This document shows, one piece after another, positions 27,433 to 36,732 of a stretch of 64,000 bases of DNA. Source of the DNA: Clostridium neonatale. Lineage in GTDB: Bacteria; Bacillota; Clostridia; Clostridiales; Clostridiaceae. The DNA is taken from the NCBI RefSeq assembly GCF_001458595.1, contig NZ_LN890327.1, forward strand, positions 140,178 to 204,177, given 5' to 3'. Position 1 is the first letter of the stretch; every line of letters begins with the position of its first letter. A program made the translations under genes and the position numbers. Below the pieces are notes generated by a model. The model worked only from the letters and a program-made list of their open reading frames with translations. It was not told the DNA's origin and made no database searches.

Positions 27433-29478
27433 ATGATTAATTTGAATGTTCTAACTAGAAATCTTAAAATAAAATTTAGATTAATTATTTCTTATGGAGT
27501 GTTAATATTAGCTATACTATTAATAATTGGACAAACATCTATAATACAATCTCGTAAAGCAATGGACAATAAAAGTATACAGTTTTCTTCACAAATTACA
27601 AATCAAATAAAAAACAATGTGTTTAATGAAATGGGCAAAAATGTAGATTTATCGAAGACTTTAGCGTTAGACTCTGATATTCAGGATTATTTAATTAATA
27701 GTGAAACACTAGGATATAGTGATAAATACAAAAAAACAACATCGTTATCAAAAATAGTTAGAATGAGAATATCATCTAATAATTATGTATCAAATTTAAG
27801 TATTGTTGATGAAAATAATATTAGTATAGGTAATATATCAGCTAATATGATGAAATGTTTAGAAAAAAATGAAGATAATATTAAGAAAAATATAAATAGT
27901 AAATGGGTGCTACAAAATGAGGAAGGTAAATATTCAATATATAATTTATTTGGCGTAAAATCTTCATATAATGGCCAAAGAATTGGAACAGTAATACAAG
28001 AAATTAAAGGAGAAATGTTTACTAATATACTGAAAGATATTAATTTAGGAATTGATTCAGAGGTATCTATATTGAGTTTAGATGGAACTATTATAGGAAA
28101 TAAAGATATAAATTTTGTAGGCCAAAAGTACGAGAAAGGAAACTTATTAAATGAAATTAATAATAGAGTTAGAAAAGAAGACGGATTTGATGTTGATATA
28201 TCAGGAACTTTTTCGAGTAGCTATGGTAAAAATCTAGTTTCATATTCTAGTTTAAATATAAATGACTGGTATATAGTAACGACTATTCCATATAGTTATT
28301 TAAATCAAGAAGCGAATAAAATGCAAAATAATATTATAATAATTGGAACAATATCATTTATCGTAGCAATGATTATTTCGTTATTAATATCTAGAGACAT
28401 TTCAATCTCATTACAAAATCTTGTTGAGCTTATGGAAAAAGCTAAGAGTGGATACTTAAATTTAGAGATAAATAATAATTATACTGATGAGGTAGGAATA
28501 GTTACTTATAAATTTAAAGGTATGATAAAAAAAATAAGTATATTGATTAGTGACGTTAAGAATTTAATAAGAAATATATCTGATGGAACTGAAACTGTTT
28601 CGAATATATCAGAACATTCATATGCTGTATCCGAAGAAATAGCGGCTACAATGTTGGAAATAGAAAGAGGAGCTATTGTTCAAGAAGATAGTGTTATTAA
28701 GAGTTTAGAGTTTATGAATAATTTATCGGATGAAATAAATGCTGTGAACGAAAAAGCACAAAATGTTTCAAGATATTTAGAAAATACTAAAAAGGTGCAA
28801 GAAAGTGCTTTAGAGTCAGTTGAAGATTTAAATTTAAGAGTTAATGAATCTAATAGAGTATCTTTTAAAATAACTGAAGAAATAAATTCTTTAAATTATG
28901 AGGTCAAAAATATAAGAGATATTATAAATATAATTGCAGATATTTCTGAACAAATAAATTTATTATCTTTAAATGCAGCAATAGAAGCAGCAAGGGCAGG
29001 AGATGCCGGTAAAGGATTTGCGGTTGTAGCAAATGAAATTAAAAAACTTGCTGATCAAACAAAAAGATCTTCTATTAAGATACACGATATAATAAATAAT
29101 GTTAAAATTAAAACTGAATTAGTAGTTAAAATGTCGGATAATTCAAGTAATGTAATAGAACATCAAATTCATTCACTTAAAAATACAAGCATGGCATTTG
29201 ATAAAACATTTTTTTCAATAAATCAGATAGATAATGAATTAAAAGGGGTTTTTAAAGCAATTGAAAAAATAGTAAGTACAAAGGAAGCTGCAAGAAGTGC
29301 AATGAAAAGGATATCATCCATTTCAGAAGAAACAACACAAACAACCAAACAAGTATCAGAGGCAACACAAGATCAAATTAAAGAAATAGAAGAAGTAGCT
29401 GATTTTTCAAAAAAATTAAATGAAATAGTTGAAAAACTTGAAAATACAATTTCATATTTTCATGTAAAAGATAATTAA
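27433..29478 (+). CDS. Methyl-accepting chemotaxis protein
   Basis: A 681-residue transmembrane chemoreceptor. One membrane helix at about residues 16-34 and another at about 294-316 enclose an extracellular Cache-type ligand domain; HAMP follows (about 317-370), then a long coiled-coil signalling domain. The CheA/CheW-binding hairpin tip is seen in [18 protein letters not shown] followed by [16 protein letters not shown]. The ATG at 27433 has only a distant AAGGA (15 bases), while the upstream frame at 27360 has a strong site; the true N-terminus is uncertain. Its position right after YesMN suggests that it guides cells toward xylan breakdown products, which is inference. MotAB genes are also in this window. 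Confidence 0.9.
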   Translation: MINLNVLTRNLKIKFRLIISYGVLILAILLIIGQTSIIQSRKAMDNKSIQFSSQITNQIKNNVFNEMGKNVDLSKTLALDSDIQDYLINSETLGYSDKYKKTTSLSKIVRMRISSNNYVSNLSIVDENNISIGNISANMMKCLEKNEDNIKKNINSKWVLQNEEGKYSIYNLFGVKSSYNGQRIGTVIQEIKGEMFTNILKDINLGIDSEVSILSLDGTIIGNKDINFVGQKYEKGNLLNEINNRVRKEDGFDVDISGTFSSSYGKNLVSYSSLNINDWYIVTTIPYSYLNQEANKMQNNIIIIGTISFIVAMIISLLISRDISISLQNLVELMEKAKSGYLNLEINNNYTDEVGIVTYKFKGMIKKISILISDVKNLIRNISDGTETVSNISEHSYAVSEEIAATMLEIERGAIVQEDSVIKSLEFMNNLSDEINAVNEKAQNVSRYLENTKKVQESALESVEDLNLRVNESNRVSFKITEEINSLNYEVKNIRDIINIIADISEQINLLSLNAAIEAARAGDAGKGFAVVANEIKKLADQTKRSSIKIHDIINNVKIKTELVVKMSDNSSNVIEHQIHSLKNTSMAFDKTFFSINQIDNELKGVFKAIEKIVSTKEAARSAMKRISSISEETTQTTKQVSEATQDQIKEIEEVADFSKKLNEIVEKLENTISYFHVKDN

Positions 29479-29696
29479 TTATTATTTAGACTAAAAAGTA
29501 ATTTAGCTTAAGGATAATATTTAGTTTAGATGTATTGTAATACTTTTTATGAAATTTGTTGATTTGGATGTAAATTAATTCATGATAATTGAGACAATTT
29601 ATTAATCTATTTATGTATATAGTTAAAAGTAATGAGATAATATAATTTATATATATTATCATAGCATTTTTATAAAATATAGGAGGAAAATAGTTT

Positions 29697-31412
29697 ATGT
29701 CAAATAATAAACAATCAGGACCTAAAGCACCAAAGGATCCACAAAAAAGACGAAGTGGATTTTATATTATGGTAGATAAAATTTTAGAGGCTACTGCACG
29801 ATGTGAAGGAAAACCTTCACAGGAATTTTATCTAGATGAGGGAAGATTATCTTTTGATGCACAATTTGTAGGTGGTGTTGAAGATGAAAATATACTTAAT
29901 CTTTTAAAAAATTTTGATGGTTTTTATAAAGTAGTTCACAGTATAGGAATTTCTGTAGTAGCATCTGACGAGGCTGGAACAATTAATTTTGTGTTTCAAA
30001 ATTATGGGGAAACAGATAAGTATGGAGGGGGGACACAAATTAAGCTGCCTTGCGAGAAGGATGGTTCGGAGATGATTTTTAATATTGATGAGTATGAATG
30101 GTTAAAAGATGAATATGTTGTAGGAAAGATGGCTTTTGAGTTTGAAAAGCCAGGACTTACGGCAAAAGCAACTGTGAAAATTTATCTTAATGATGGATAT
30201 GAGACTCCAGAAATTTCAATAGATTCGCCAGTTGAATTTGAAAGTGATGACTACAATTCAATGATTTCAAGATCTCTTTTAAGCCTAGGAAATAATAAAA
30301 GGCTTAAAGCTGCAATAGATAAGGCGAAAAATGGAAGAGATATAAACATAGCGTATATTGGAGGTTCTATAACTCAAGGAGCAGGAGCTAAACCAATTCA
30401 CACAAACTGTTATGCTTACAAATCTTATTTGAAATTCAAAGAGATGTTTGAAAGGGATGGAGCAGATAATGTTCACTTTATAAAAGCAGGAGTTGGTGGA
30501 ACACCATCAGAGCTAGGAATAGTGCGATATAACAGAGATGTTCTTAGAAATGGAAACGTAAAGCCTGATATTGTAGTTGTTGAGTTTGCGGTAAATGATG
30601 AAGGCGATGAAACTAAAGGGAAATGCTATGAAAGCTTGATTTTAAATATACTTTCTGATGAAAATAAGCCAGCAGTAATTTTATTATTTTCTGTATTTGC
30701 TAATGACTGGAATTTGCAAGAGAGACTTTCACCAGTTGGAAAACATTATAATCTTCCAATGGTAAGCATATCTGATGCAGTGGTTGATCAATTTAAACTT
30801 ACAAAAGAGGAAGGGAATGTAATAAGTAAGAGACAGTATTTTTATGACATTTATCATCCTACAAATGATGGACATACTATAATGGCAGATTGTCTTGCAT
30901 ACTTGTTTGAACAAACTGAAAAAAATTTTTGTGATATTATTGATATTTCATTGGATAAAGAACCAGTTATAGGTGATGAATTTATAGGAATGCATCTGAT
31001 TGATAGAAGAGATAATGAATGTAAAGCAGTAATAGAACATGGCAGTTTTAAACAAATAGATACAGATCTTCAATTTGTTGAAATGGATGATAATCAAGAT
31101 GGTACAGCACAGTTTCCATATAACTGGATGCATGCACCAGGTTTTGGAGATGAAAGCTTTCTTTTAACAGTTAACAGCAGAAGTTTGCTGCTTGTATTTA
31201 AAGATTCAGGAAGATTAGATTTTGGTAAGGCTGATATATTTGTTGATGGTATTTTTGCTATGACTATAGATCCACAAGAAGCAGGATGGACTCATTGTAA
31301 TACTGTTATTCTATACAATGAGAAAAACATAAGGGAACATAAAATAGAAATAAAGATGGCACATGGTGATAAGGATAAATACTTTACTATTCTTGGATTT
31401 GGATATAATTAA
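29697..31412 (+). CDS. SGNH/GDSL-family esterase, probable acetylxylan esterase
   Basis: A 571-residue protein without signal peptide. Residues about 20-195 look like a beta-sandwich. The SGNH hydrolase core follows: block I GGSITQGAG with nucleophile S224, the block II glycine in AGVGGTPSELG, block III VVEFAVNDEGDE (Asn) and block V DIYHPTNDGH (Asp and His). A further beta-sandwich occupies the C-terminal 170 residues. The arrangement resembles carbohydrate esterases that deacetylate xylo-oligosaccharides. It is unrelated in sequence to the SASA esterase at 21665, so the locus has two independent deacetylases. AGGAGG lies before the ATG, and the GH115 gene starts 29 bases after its stop. The substrate is inferred from context. 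Confidence 0.82.
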   Translation: MSNNKQSGPKAPKDPQKRRSGFYIMVDKILEATARCEGKPSQEFYLDEGRLSFDAQFVGGVEDENILNLLKNFDGFYKVVHSIGISVVASDEAGTINFVFQNYGETDKYGGGTQIKLPCEKDGSEMIFNIDEYEWLKDEYVVGKMAFEFEKPGLTAKATVKIYLNDGYETPEISIDSPVEFESDDYNSMISRSLLSLGNNKRLKAAIDKAKNGRDINIAYIGGSITQGAGAKPIHTNCYAYKSYLKFKEMFERDGADNVHFIKAGVGGTPSELGIVRYNRDVLRNGNVKPDIVVVEFAVNDEGDETKGKCYESLILNILSDENKPAVILLFSVFANDWNLQERLSPVGKHYNLPMVSISDAVVDQFKLTKEEGNVISKRQYFYDIYHPTNDGHTIMADCLAYLFEQTEKNFCDIIDISLDKEPVIGDEFIGMHLIDRRDNECKAVIEHGSFKQIDTDLQFVEMDDNQDGTAQFPYNWMHAPGFGDESFLLTVNSRSLLLVFKDSGRLDFGKADIFVDGIFAMTIDPQEAGWTHCNTVILYNEKNIREHKIEIKMAHGDKDKYFTILGFGYN

Positions 31413-31441
31413 TATATTAAAATGACAACAAAGGAGAATAT

Positions 31442-34306
31442 TTGAAAATGTTGTATTATAAATCAAAGATAGCAATTACAGCGGAAGGAAAAGCATGTGA
31501 TATTTTTATAGATAGATATGGAAATGATTACGATGGATTAAAACTTGTGGCAAAATCATTTACAGAAGATATTACTATGGTTACTGGAATAAAACCTAAA
31601 GTTGTAACAGATGTGAAAGAACTAAAGAAAAGTGCCATAATTGCAGGTTCTATAGGAAATAATATTATTATTGACACATTAATCATTAATAAAAGAATTG
31701 ATGTATCAGATATAAAAGAGAGAAGAGAATGTTATAAGATACAAGTTGTTGAAAATCCATATAAAGGAATAGAAAAAGCTATTATTATTGTAGGAAGCGA
31801 TAAAAGAGGAACAATGTATGGAATTTACTACATTTCGGAATTGATTGGGGTTAGTCCATGGAGTTATTTTGGAGATGTTGTACCGGAAAAGAAGTCAGAG
31901 TTGATTTTTGATGAGAATGATTTAAACTTTACATCAAAGGAGCCATCTGTAAAATATAGAGGATTTTTCTTAAATGATGAATGGCCATCGTTAGGTTCAT
32001 GGGTAACAAATTCATTTGGAGATTTTAATGAAGAATTTTATGAGAAAATATTTCAATTGATTCTTAGACTAAAGGGGAATTTTATGTGGCCTGCTATGTG
32101 GAGCGCTGTATTTAGTGAAAATGGTAAAAGCAATCCTTTAGCAAATGCAAAACTTGCAGATACATATGGTATTGTAATGGGAACATCTCATCATGAATCA
32201 ATGTTTCGTTCAGGTGAAGAATGGAAGAAGATTAATAATAAATACGGTGATAACACAACCTGGGATTTTGCAAGCAATAAAGAAGCCATAACAAAATTCT
32301 GGGAAGATGGACTTAAGCGTAATAAGAATTTTGAAAGCTTTATTACAATTGGTATGAGAGGAGAGCAAGATTCTGCATTAGAAGGTTCAGAAGAAGAAAA
32401 TATTGAACTTTTAAAGGAAATAATAATAACACAAAAGGATTTATTGAAGAAGCATGGGCTTGAGAAAGAACGACAGGTTCTTACAATATATAAAGAGGTA
32501 GAAAAATACTGGTATGGAACAGATAAAGCTGAAGGATTAAGAAATTGGGATGTATTAGATGATGTTACTATTATGCTTGCTGATGATAATTTCGCAAATG
32601 TCCGTACACTTCCTATAGAAAAAGAAGCAAGTAGAAAAGCTGGATGGGGAATGTATTATCATTTTGACTATCATGGTGGCCCATATTCTTATGAATGGGT
32701 AAATGTAACTCCACTTGAAAAGATATGGGAACAGATGTCTATGGCTTATGATTATGGTGTACGTGATATATGGATTGTAAATGTTGGAGATTTAAAACCA
32801 ATGGAATTTCCAGTTTCATATTTTCTAGATTTAGCTTATAGTTTCGAAACATGGGGTACTAATGGAATAAATAAAATAAGAAAATATACAAAGAAGTGGT
32901 GTATGCAGCAATTTGGAAAAGTTGTAGGACAAGATTTAATAAATGGAATAGAGAGTATATTGACTGATTATACAAAAATGAATGGAAGTAGAAAGCCTGA
33001 AGTTACATCTGCATCAACATACAGCTATATAAATTATAATGAAGCTAAAAGAGTACTTAAAAAAGTAATTGATTTAGAAAATAGATCTAAGAAATATTAT
33101 GATCAGATGCCAGATTATTTAAAAGATGCATATTATCAGCTTATTTATTATCCAGCAGTAGCATCTGCTAATGTAGTAAAAATGCAGATATATGCTGGAT
33201 TAAATAGTATTTATTATAAACGTAAAAGTTGCCTTGCTAATTTGTATGCACAATTAGTTGAAGAGTGCAAAGTTAAGGATACTGAAATGCAGAATTATTA
33301 TAATAATATTATGTCGAATGGCAAGTGGAAAGGAATGATGAGTTCTCCTCATATAGGATATACTCAATGGTGTCCAGATGGATGGAAATATCCAGAAGTT
33401 AATAATGTTTCTCTTCAGAATGAAAGTATTATGATTGTAGATGTTGAAGGGTGTGAAAAAGGATATAGTGGTGGTACAGTAGATTTACCGTCATTTACAA
33501 ATTTAAATAAAGAAAATTATGATATCACTATAAGTAATGGTGGGAAAATTGAGTTTGAATATGAAGTAAAAACAAGCAAAGACTGGATAAATGTAGATAA
33601 CATGCATGGAAGCATTTCTAATGGGAAGACAATTAATATTTCAATAGATTGGAGTAAAGTATCAAAAACATTAGCAGGTTATATAACTATTTCAGGTGCA
33701 GGAAAAATAGTTAAGATAAATGTTACAGCAGAGGTTATAGATACGTATGATCTGCCTAAGATGACATTTATTGAGACTCATGATGTGGTTTCTATTGAAG
33801 CAGAACATGTATCAAATAATATTGAAAAAGCTAAAGCATCATGGAAGGTAATTGAAAATTATGGACGTACTTTGTCATCAGTTAAGATGTTTCCGACAAC
33901 TGTATCTTTTGAAAAGGTTGAAGATGCACCATATTTGGAATACTTATTAAAAGTGAATATGGATTCGGAATATATTTTAACAACCTATATTGCACCAACA
34001 AATAATCTTAGAGAGAAAAGCAGATTAAAATATGCAGTGGCTTTTGATGGTGAAAAAGAAACTATAGCAGATGCTTTTATAGATGATTTTATTGCTGGTA
34101 GCTACACTAATGACAGTTGGTGTGAGGCAGTACTTAATAACATTCATATAACAACAACTAAACACAGATTAACTAAAGGAATTCATAAGCTTCGTTTTTA
34201 TGGTATGGATGCAGGTTTGGTATTGCAAAAGCTAGTTTTATCAAAAGAAAAACTTCCATATTCTTATTTTGGACCAGAGGAAAGTTTTTATGTAGCACAT
34301 AAATAG
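31442..34306 (+). CDS. GH115 xylan alpha-1,2-glucuronidase
   Basis: A 954-residue GH115 enzyme. GH115 enzymes can remove (4-O-methyl-)glucuronate from internal as well as terminal xyloses, unlike GH67. Family blocks are clear: an N-terminal domain ending in GTMYGIYYISELIGVSPW, the core opening VKYRGFFLNDEWPSLGSW, GNFMWPAMWSAVF, GTSHHESMFRSGEEW, TIGMRGEQDSALEG, and YHFDYHGGPYSYEWVN, then a helical domain and a C-terminal beta-rich domain. There is no signal peptide, so it is probably cytoplasmic. The start is uncertain: TTG 31442 is 5 bases and ATG 31448 is 11 bases after AAGGAG. It is paired with the SGNH esterase, suggesting stepwise removal of acetyl and glucuronosyl groups. Confidence 0.95.
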   Translation: MKMLYYKSKIAITAEGKACDIFIDRYGNDYDGLKLVAKSFTEDITMVTGIKPKVVTDVKELKKSAIIAGSIGNNIIIDTLIINKRIDVSDIKERRECYKIQVVENPYKGIEKAIIIVGSDKRGTMYGIYYISELIGVSPWSYFGDVVPEKKSELIFDENDLNFTSKEPSVKYRGFFLNDEWPSLGSWVTNSFGDFNEEFYEKIFQLILRLKGNFMWPAMWSAVFSENGKSNPLANAKLADTYGIVMGTSHHESMFRSGEEWKKINNKYGDNTTWDFASNKEAITKFWEDGLKRNKNFESFITIGMRGEQDSALEGSEEENIELLKEIIITQKDLLKKHGLEKERQVLTIYKEVEKYWYGTDKAEGLRNWDVLDDVTIMLADDNFANVRTLPIEKEASRKAGWGMYYHFDYHGGPYSYEWVNVTPLEKIWEQMSMAYDYGVRDIWIVNVGDLKPMEFPVSYFLDLAYSFETWGTNGINKIRKYTKKWCMQQFGKVVGQDLINGIESILTDYTKMNGSRKPEVTSASTYSYINYNEAKRVLKKVIDLENRSKKYYDQMPDYLKDAYYQLIYYPAVASANVVKMQIYAGLNSIYYKRKSCLANLYAQLVEECKVKDTEMQNYYNNIMSNGKWKGMMSSPHIGYTQWCPDGWKYPEVNNVSLQNESIMIVDVEGCEKGYSGGTVDLPSFTNLNKENYDITISNGGKIEFEYEVKTSKDWINVDNMHGSISNGKTINISIDWSKVSKTLAGYITISGAGKIVKINVTAEVIDTYDLPKMTFIETHDVVSIEAEHVSNNIEKAKASWKVIENYGRTLSSVKMFPTTVSFEKVEDAPYLEYLLKVNMDSEYILTTYIAPTNNLREKSRLKYAVAFDGEKETIADAFIDDFIAGSYTNDSWCEAVLNNIHITTTKHRLTKGIHKLRFYGMDAGLVLQKLVLSKEKLPYSYFGPEESFYVAHK

Positions 34307-34608
34307 ATATATTAGGTAAGTACTTAATTAAGTGATTAATAGAATAGTTATATTTTTTATTACATTAATATTACAGATATTTAAATATATACAATTTTGC
34401 TTAACTAGAATATTTGTATCTATATATATATCATTTTTCTTTAAGGTAGTATGAATTTGTTATTGTGATTTACACAAAAATAAATTTATAATTATTGCAA
34501 CAATTTATTAAGCTGAGTTGTATTATATGTGAAGAAACAAATTCTACTAATAATAACCACTTAAAAAATTATTAATTATAATAGACTATTTAGAGGAGAT
34601 GATTTTAT
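34307..34608 (+). other. Intergenic region after the GH115 gene
   Basis: About 300 very AT-rich bases with no gene. No strong terminator follows the GH115 gene. A probable sigma-A promoter for the choline-binding-repeat protein lies at 34463-34492. Confidence 0.5.
34463..34492 (+). promoter_or_regulatory. Probable sigma-A promoter of the choline-binding-repeat protein
   Basis: TTGTGA (34463-34468), an 18-base spacer and a perfect TATAAT (34487-34492). The leader would be about 110 bases long. Confidence 0.45.
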
Positions 34609-35589
34609 ATGAAAATAAAAAAGATGACTTCAATGTTTATGTTAGGAATAACAGCATTTTCAGCAATACCACAAAGTGCATATGCAATAGATACAAAGCT
34701 AGAATCTAATATGGAAGCATCTCATAGAGAAACTTATACTCAAGTTTATGGACAGGTTGCCAATATATCTGAAGAAGGACAAATTTTAATTAAAAATTCA
34801 ACTAATGTAAATAATGAAATTTTATTAAATGTATCTGAAGAAACTGTAATTGTTGATGCAGTAACAGGTACACCAGCATCAGTAAAAGATATAAAATTGA
34901 ATGAAGGTATTTATACCTATATTGGGCAAGTGATGACTTTAAGTTTACCACCTATGACAAATGCTAAAGTAATTATTGTAAATGTACCTCAAGATACTAA
35001 AGCACCAACTTATATTAAAGTTGAAGCTATAAAGAAAAATAATGATGGAAGCACAACTGTAATAAGTGAAGGAAGAACATATGAAGCAACTTTAAATAAT
35101 AATACGAAGATATTTCCATACAGAACAAAAAATATTGTGAGAATAGATGATATTCAGGTAGGATCAAATCTATTATTATGGGAAGATGTAAATCCAGATA
35201 AAATGCAAACTCTTGAACTTCCACAAAAGATGGAAGTATCAAAATGTATGATAATGCCACAAGATGCAGTTGAAACTACTGAAGCAATGAAAAAAGATGG
35301 ATGGATGATTGAAAATAATAAGTGGTATTACATTAAAGATAATGATAATTGTAAAGGATGGATTAAGGATAATAATAAATGGTACTACATGGATAAGAAT
35401 GGCGTAATGCAAACAGGATGGGTTAAAGATAATAATAAATGGTACTATTTAAATGAAGATGGATCAATGAAGACTGGATGGTTGTTAAATAATGGTGAGT
35501 ATTATTACTTAAAAGTTAATGGAGAAATGGTTACTAATGAATCTATTGATGGATATTATTTAGGAGCTAATGGAGCTTGGGTTAAATAA
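34609..35589 (+). CDS. Secreted protein with choline-binding-type cell-wall repeats and an uncharacterised N-terminal domain
   Basis: A 326-residue exported protein. A signal peptide (KIKK, hydrophobic core, SAYA cleavage near residue 26) leads a beta-rich domain of about 190 residues that I cannot assign; it has repeated valine-rich strands (YTQVYGQVANISEEGQ, TVIVDAVTGTPASVKD) and recalls small OB-like secreted domains of clostridia. From about residue 232 on there are four or five Trp/Tyr-rich repeats (GWIKDNNKWYYMDKNG, GWVKDNNKWYYLNEDG), the choline-binding repeat family that anchors proteins to choline-bearing wall polymers or glucans. The ATG follows GAGGAGATG. It has its own promoter region. 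A role in adhesion to cells or polysaccharide is possible but unproven. Confidence 0.8.
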   Translation: MKIKKMTSMFMLGITAFSAIPQSAYAIDTKLESNMEASHRETYTQVYGQVANISEEGQILIKNSTNVNNEILLNVSEETVIVDAVTGTPASVKDIKLNEGIYTYIGQVMTLSLPPMTNAKVIIVNVPQDTKAPTYIKVEAIKKNNDGSTTVISEGRTYEATLNNNTKIFPYRTKNIVRIDDIQVGSNLLLWEDVNPDKMQTLELPQKMEVSKCMIMPQDAVETTEAMKKDGWMIENNKWYYIKDNDNCKGWIKDNNKWYYMDKNGVMQTGWVKDNNKWYYLNEDGSMKTGWLLNNGEYYYLKVNGEMVTNESIDGYYLGANGAWVK

Positions 35590-35696
35590 TATATAATAAT
35601 AAAAAATAAGCATTAAAAAAGAATAATATTAAATGCAGGAATGACAAAATTAACTAAAGAAAAAGTTGAGCTTTGGAACAAATAATATAAATTATA

Positions 35697-35737
35697 TAAA
35701 AGAACTATATGCTATTTATTAGCATATAGTTCTTTTA
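35697..35737 (+). terminator. Rho-independent terminator before the second AraC gene
   Basis: A 17-bp perfect stem (35697-35713 region with 35720-35736; AGAACTATATGCTA arm), a 5-base loop and a TTTT finish. It closes the choline-binding-repeat transcript about 110 bases after the stop codon. Confidence 0.85.
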
Positions 35738-35787
35738 TCCTTTATGCGAAAATAAAGTAATGAGAAATATAAAGAAGGATGAAGAAG

Positions 35788-36630
35788 ATGAAGTTTTATC
35801 AAGAAAAAATAGAAATGGATACTATAATACCTGCAAAAATATATATTGGAAATACTAAGGGAGAAAATTGCCATTATCCTTTACATTGGCATAATAATAT
35901 AGAATTTGATCTTGTGTTATCAGGAAAAATAAGAGGCAGAATTAACAGGAAAGACATTAATGTTAATGAAGGAGATTTTTTCTTTGTTAATAGTGGCGAT
36001 CTACATGAAACAGAGGCTAATGATAAGAACACCATAAGCGCAATTACTATATTATTGTCATATGATTTATTAAAAAAATACTGTCCAGATATTGACTTAT
36101 ATTATTTTAACTTCGATGAGAAGAAAGAAGCAAAGAAAAAGATAATAAATTTAATTATAGAGTGTGCTGATTTATATAAAAATAAGAAAGAGTTTTATGA
36201 ACTTGAGATATCAATTATTTTAAGAGAAATATGCATGATATTATTAAAAGAATGCAGGCAAAAAAGAAATGATATTAATTTTAGTATGTATGAAGAAAAA
36301 AGTATAGTTAATATAAAAAGAGCAATCACATACATGGAAGAAAATTATGATTCAGAGTTATCCCTTAAAAATATTGCAGATGAAATTGGGATGGCTCCAA
36401 CATATTTTTCTAGGTTTTTCAAAAAAACTACAGGTGAAACATTCTATTGTTATTTAAACAAGATAAGATTATATAATGCCTATAAAGAGCTTATAAACAC
36501 AGATTCATCAATAACAGAAATTGCATTAAATAATGGATTTGCAAATGTTAAATCTTTTATAGAATCATTTAAAAAAGTTTATAAATGCACACCAGCAAAA
36601 TATAAAAATAAATTTAAACTAAAGAAATAA
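35788..36630 (+). CDS. AraC family transcriptional regulator
   Basis: A 280-residue regulator. The N-terminal cupin sensor (residues 1-130) shows CHYPLHWHNNIEFDLVLSG with the histidines and EGDFFFVNSGDLHE typical of sugar-sensing AraC proteins. The C-terminal double helix-turn-helix (about 180-278) has LKNIADEIGMAPTYFSRFFK and a final KCTPAKYK. The ATG at 35788 is 8 bases after AAGGA; the ATG three codons upstream overlaps that site. It is a good candidate regulator of the GH31 and GH3 genes downstream. It differs in sequence from the AraC protein at 6318, so the two probably answer different inducers. Confidence 0.9.
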   Translation: MKFYQEKIEMDTIIPAKIYIGNTKGENCHYPLHWHNNIEFDLVLSGKIRGRINRKDINVNEGDFFFVNSGDLHETEANDKNTISAITILLSYDLLKKYCPDIDLYYFNFDEKKEAKKKIINLIIECADLYKNKKEFYELEISIILREICMILLKECRQKRNDINFSMYEEKSIVNIKRAITYMEENYDSELSLKNIADEIGMAPTYFSRFFKKTTGETFYCYLNKIRLYNAYKELINTDSSITEIALNNGFANVKSFIESFKKVYKCTPAKYKNKFKLKK

Positions 36631-36732
36631 TTTGAAAAGATAATAATTGACAATAACTAGTTCATAATTAACAATACTTATTAAGTAATGGATGCTAATA
36701 TAGCTATAGAGTTATTTGAGGGGAGTGAGAAA

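Noticed and set aside
35640..35684. Short frame of 14 codons after the choline-binding-repeat gene
   Set aside because: Only 14 codons with a weak upstream purine stretch; could be a gene remnant but nothing supports a product.
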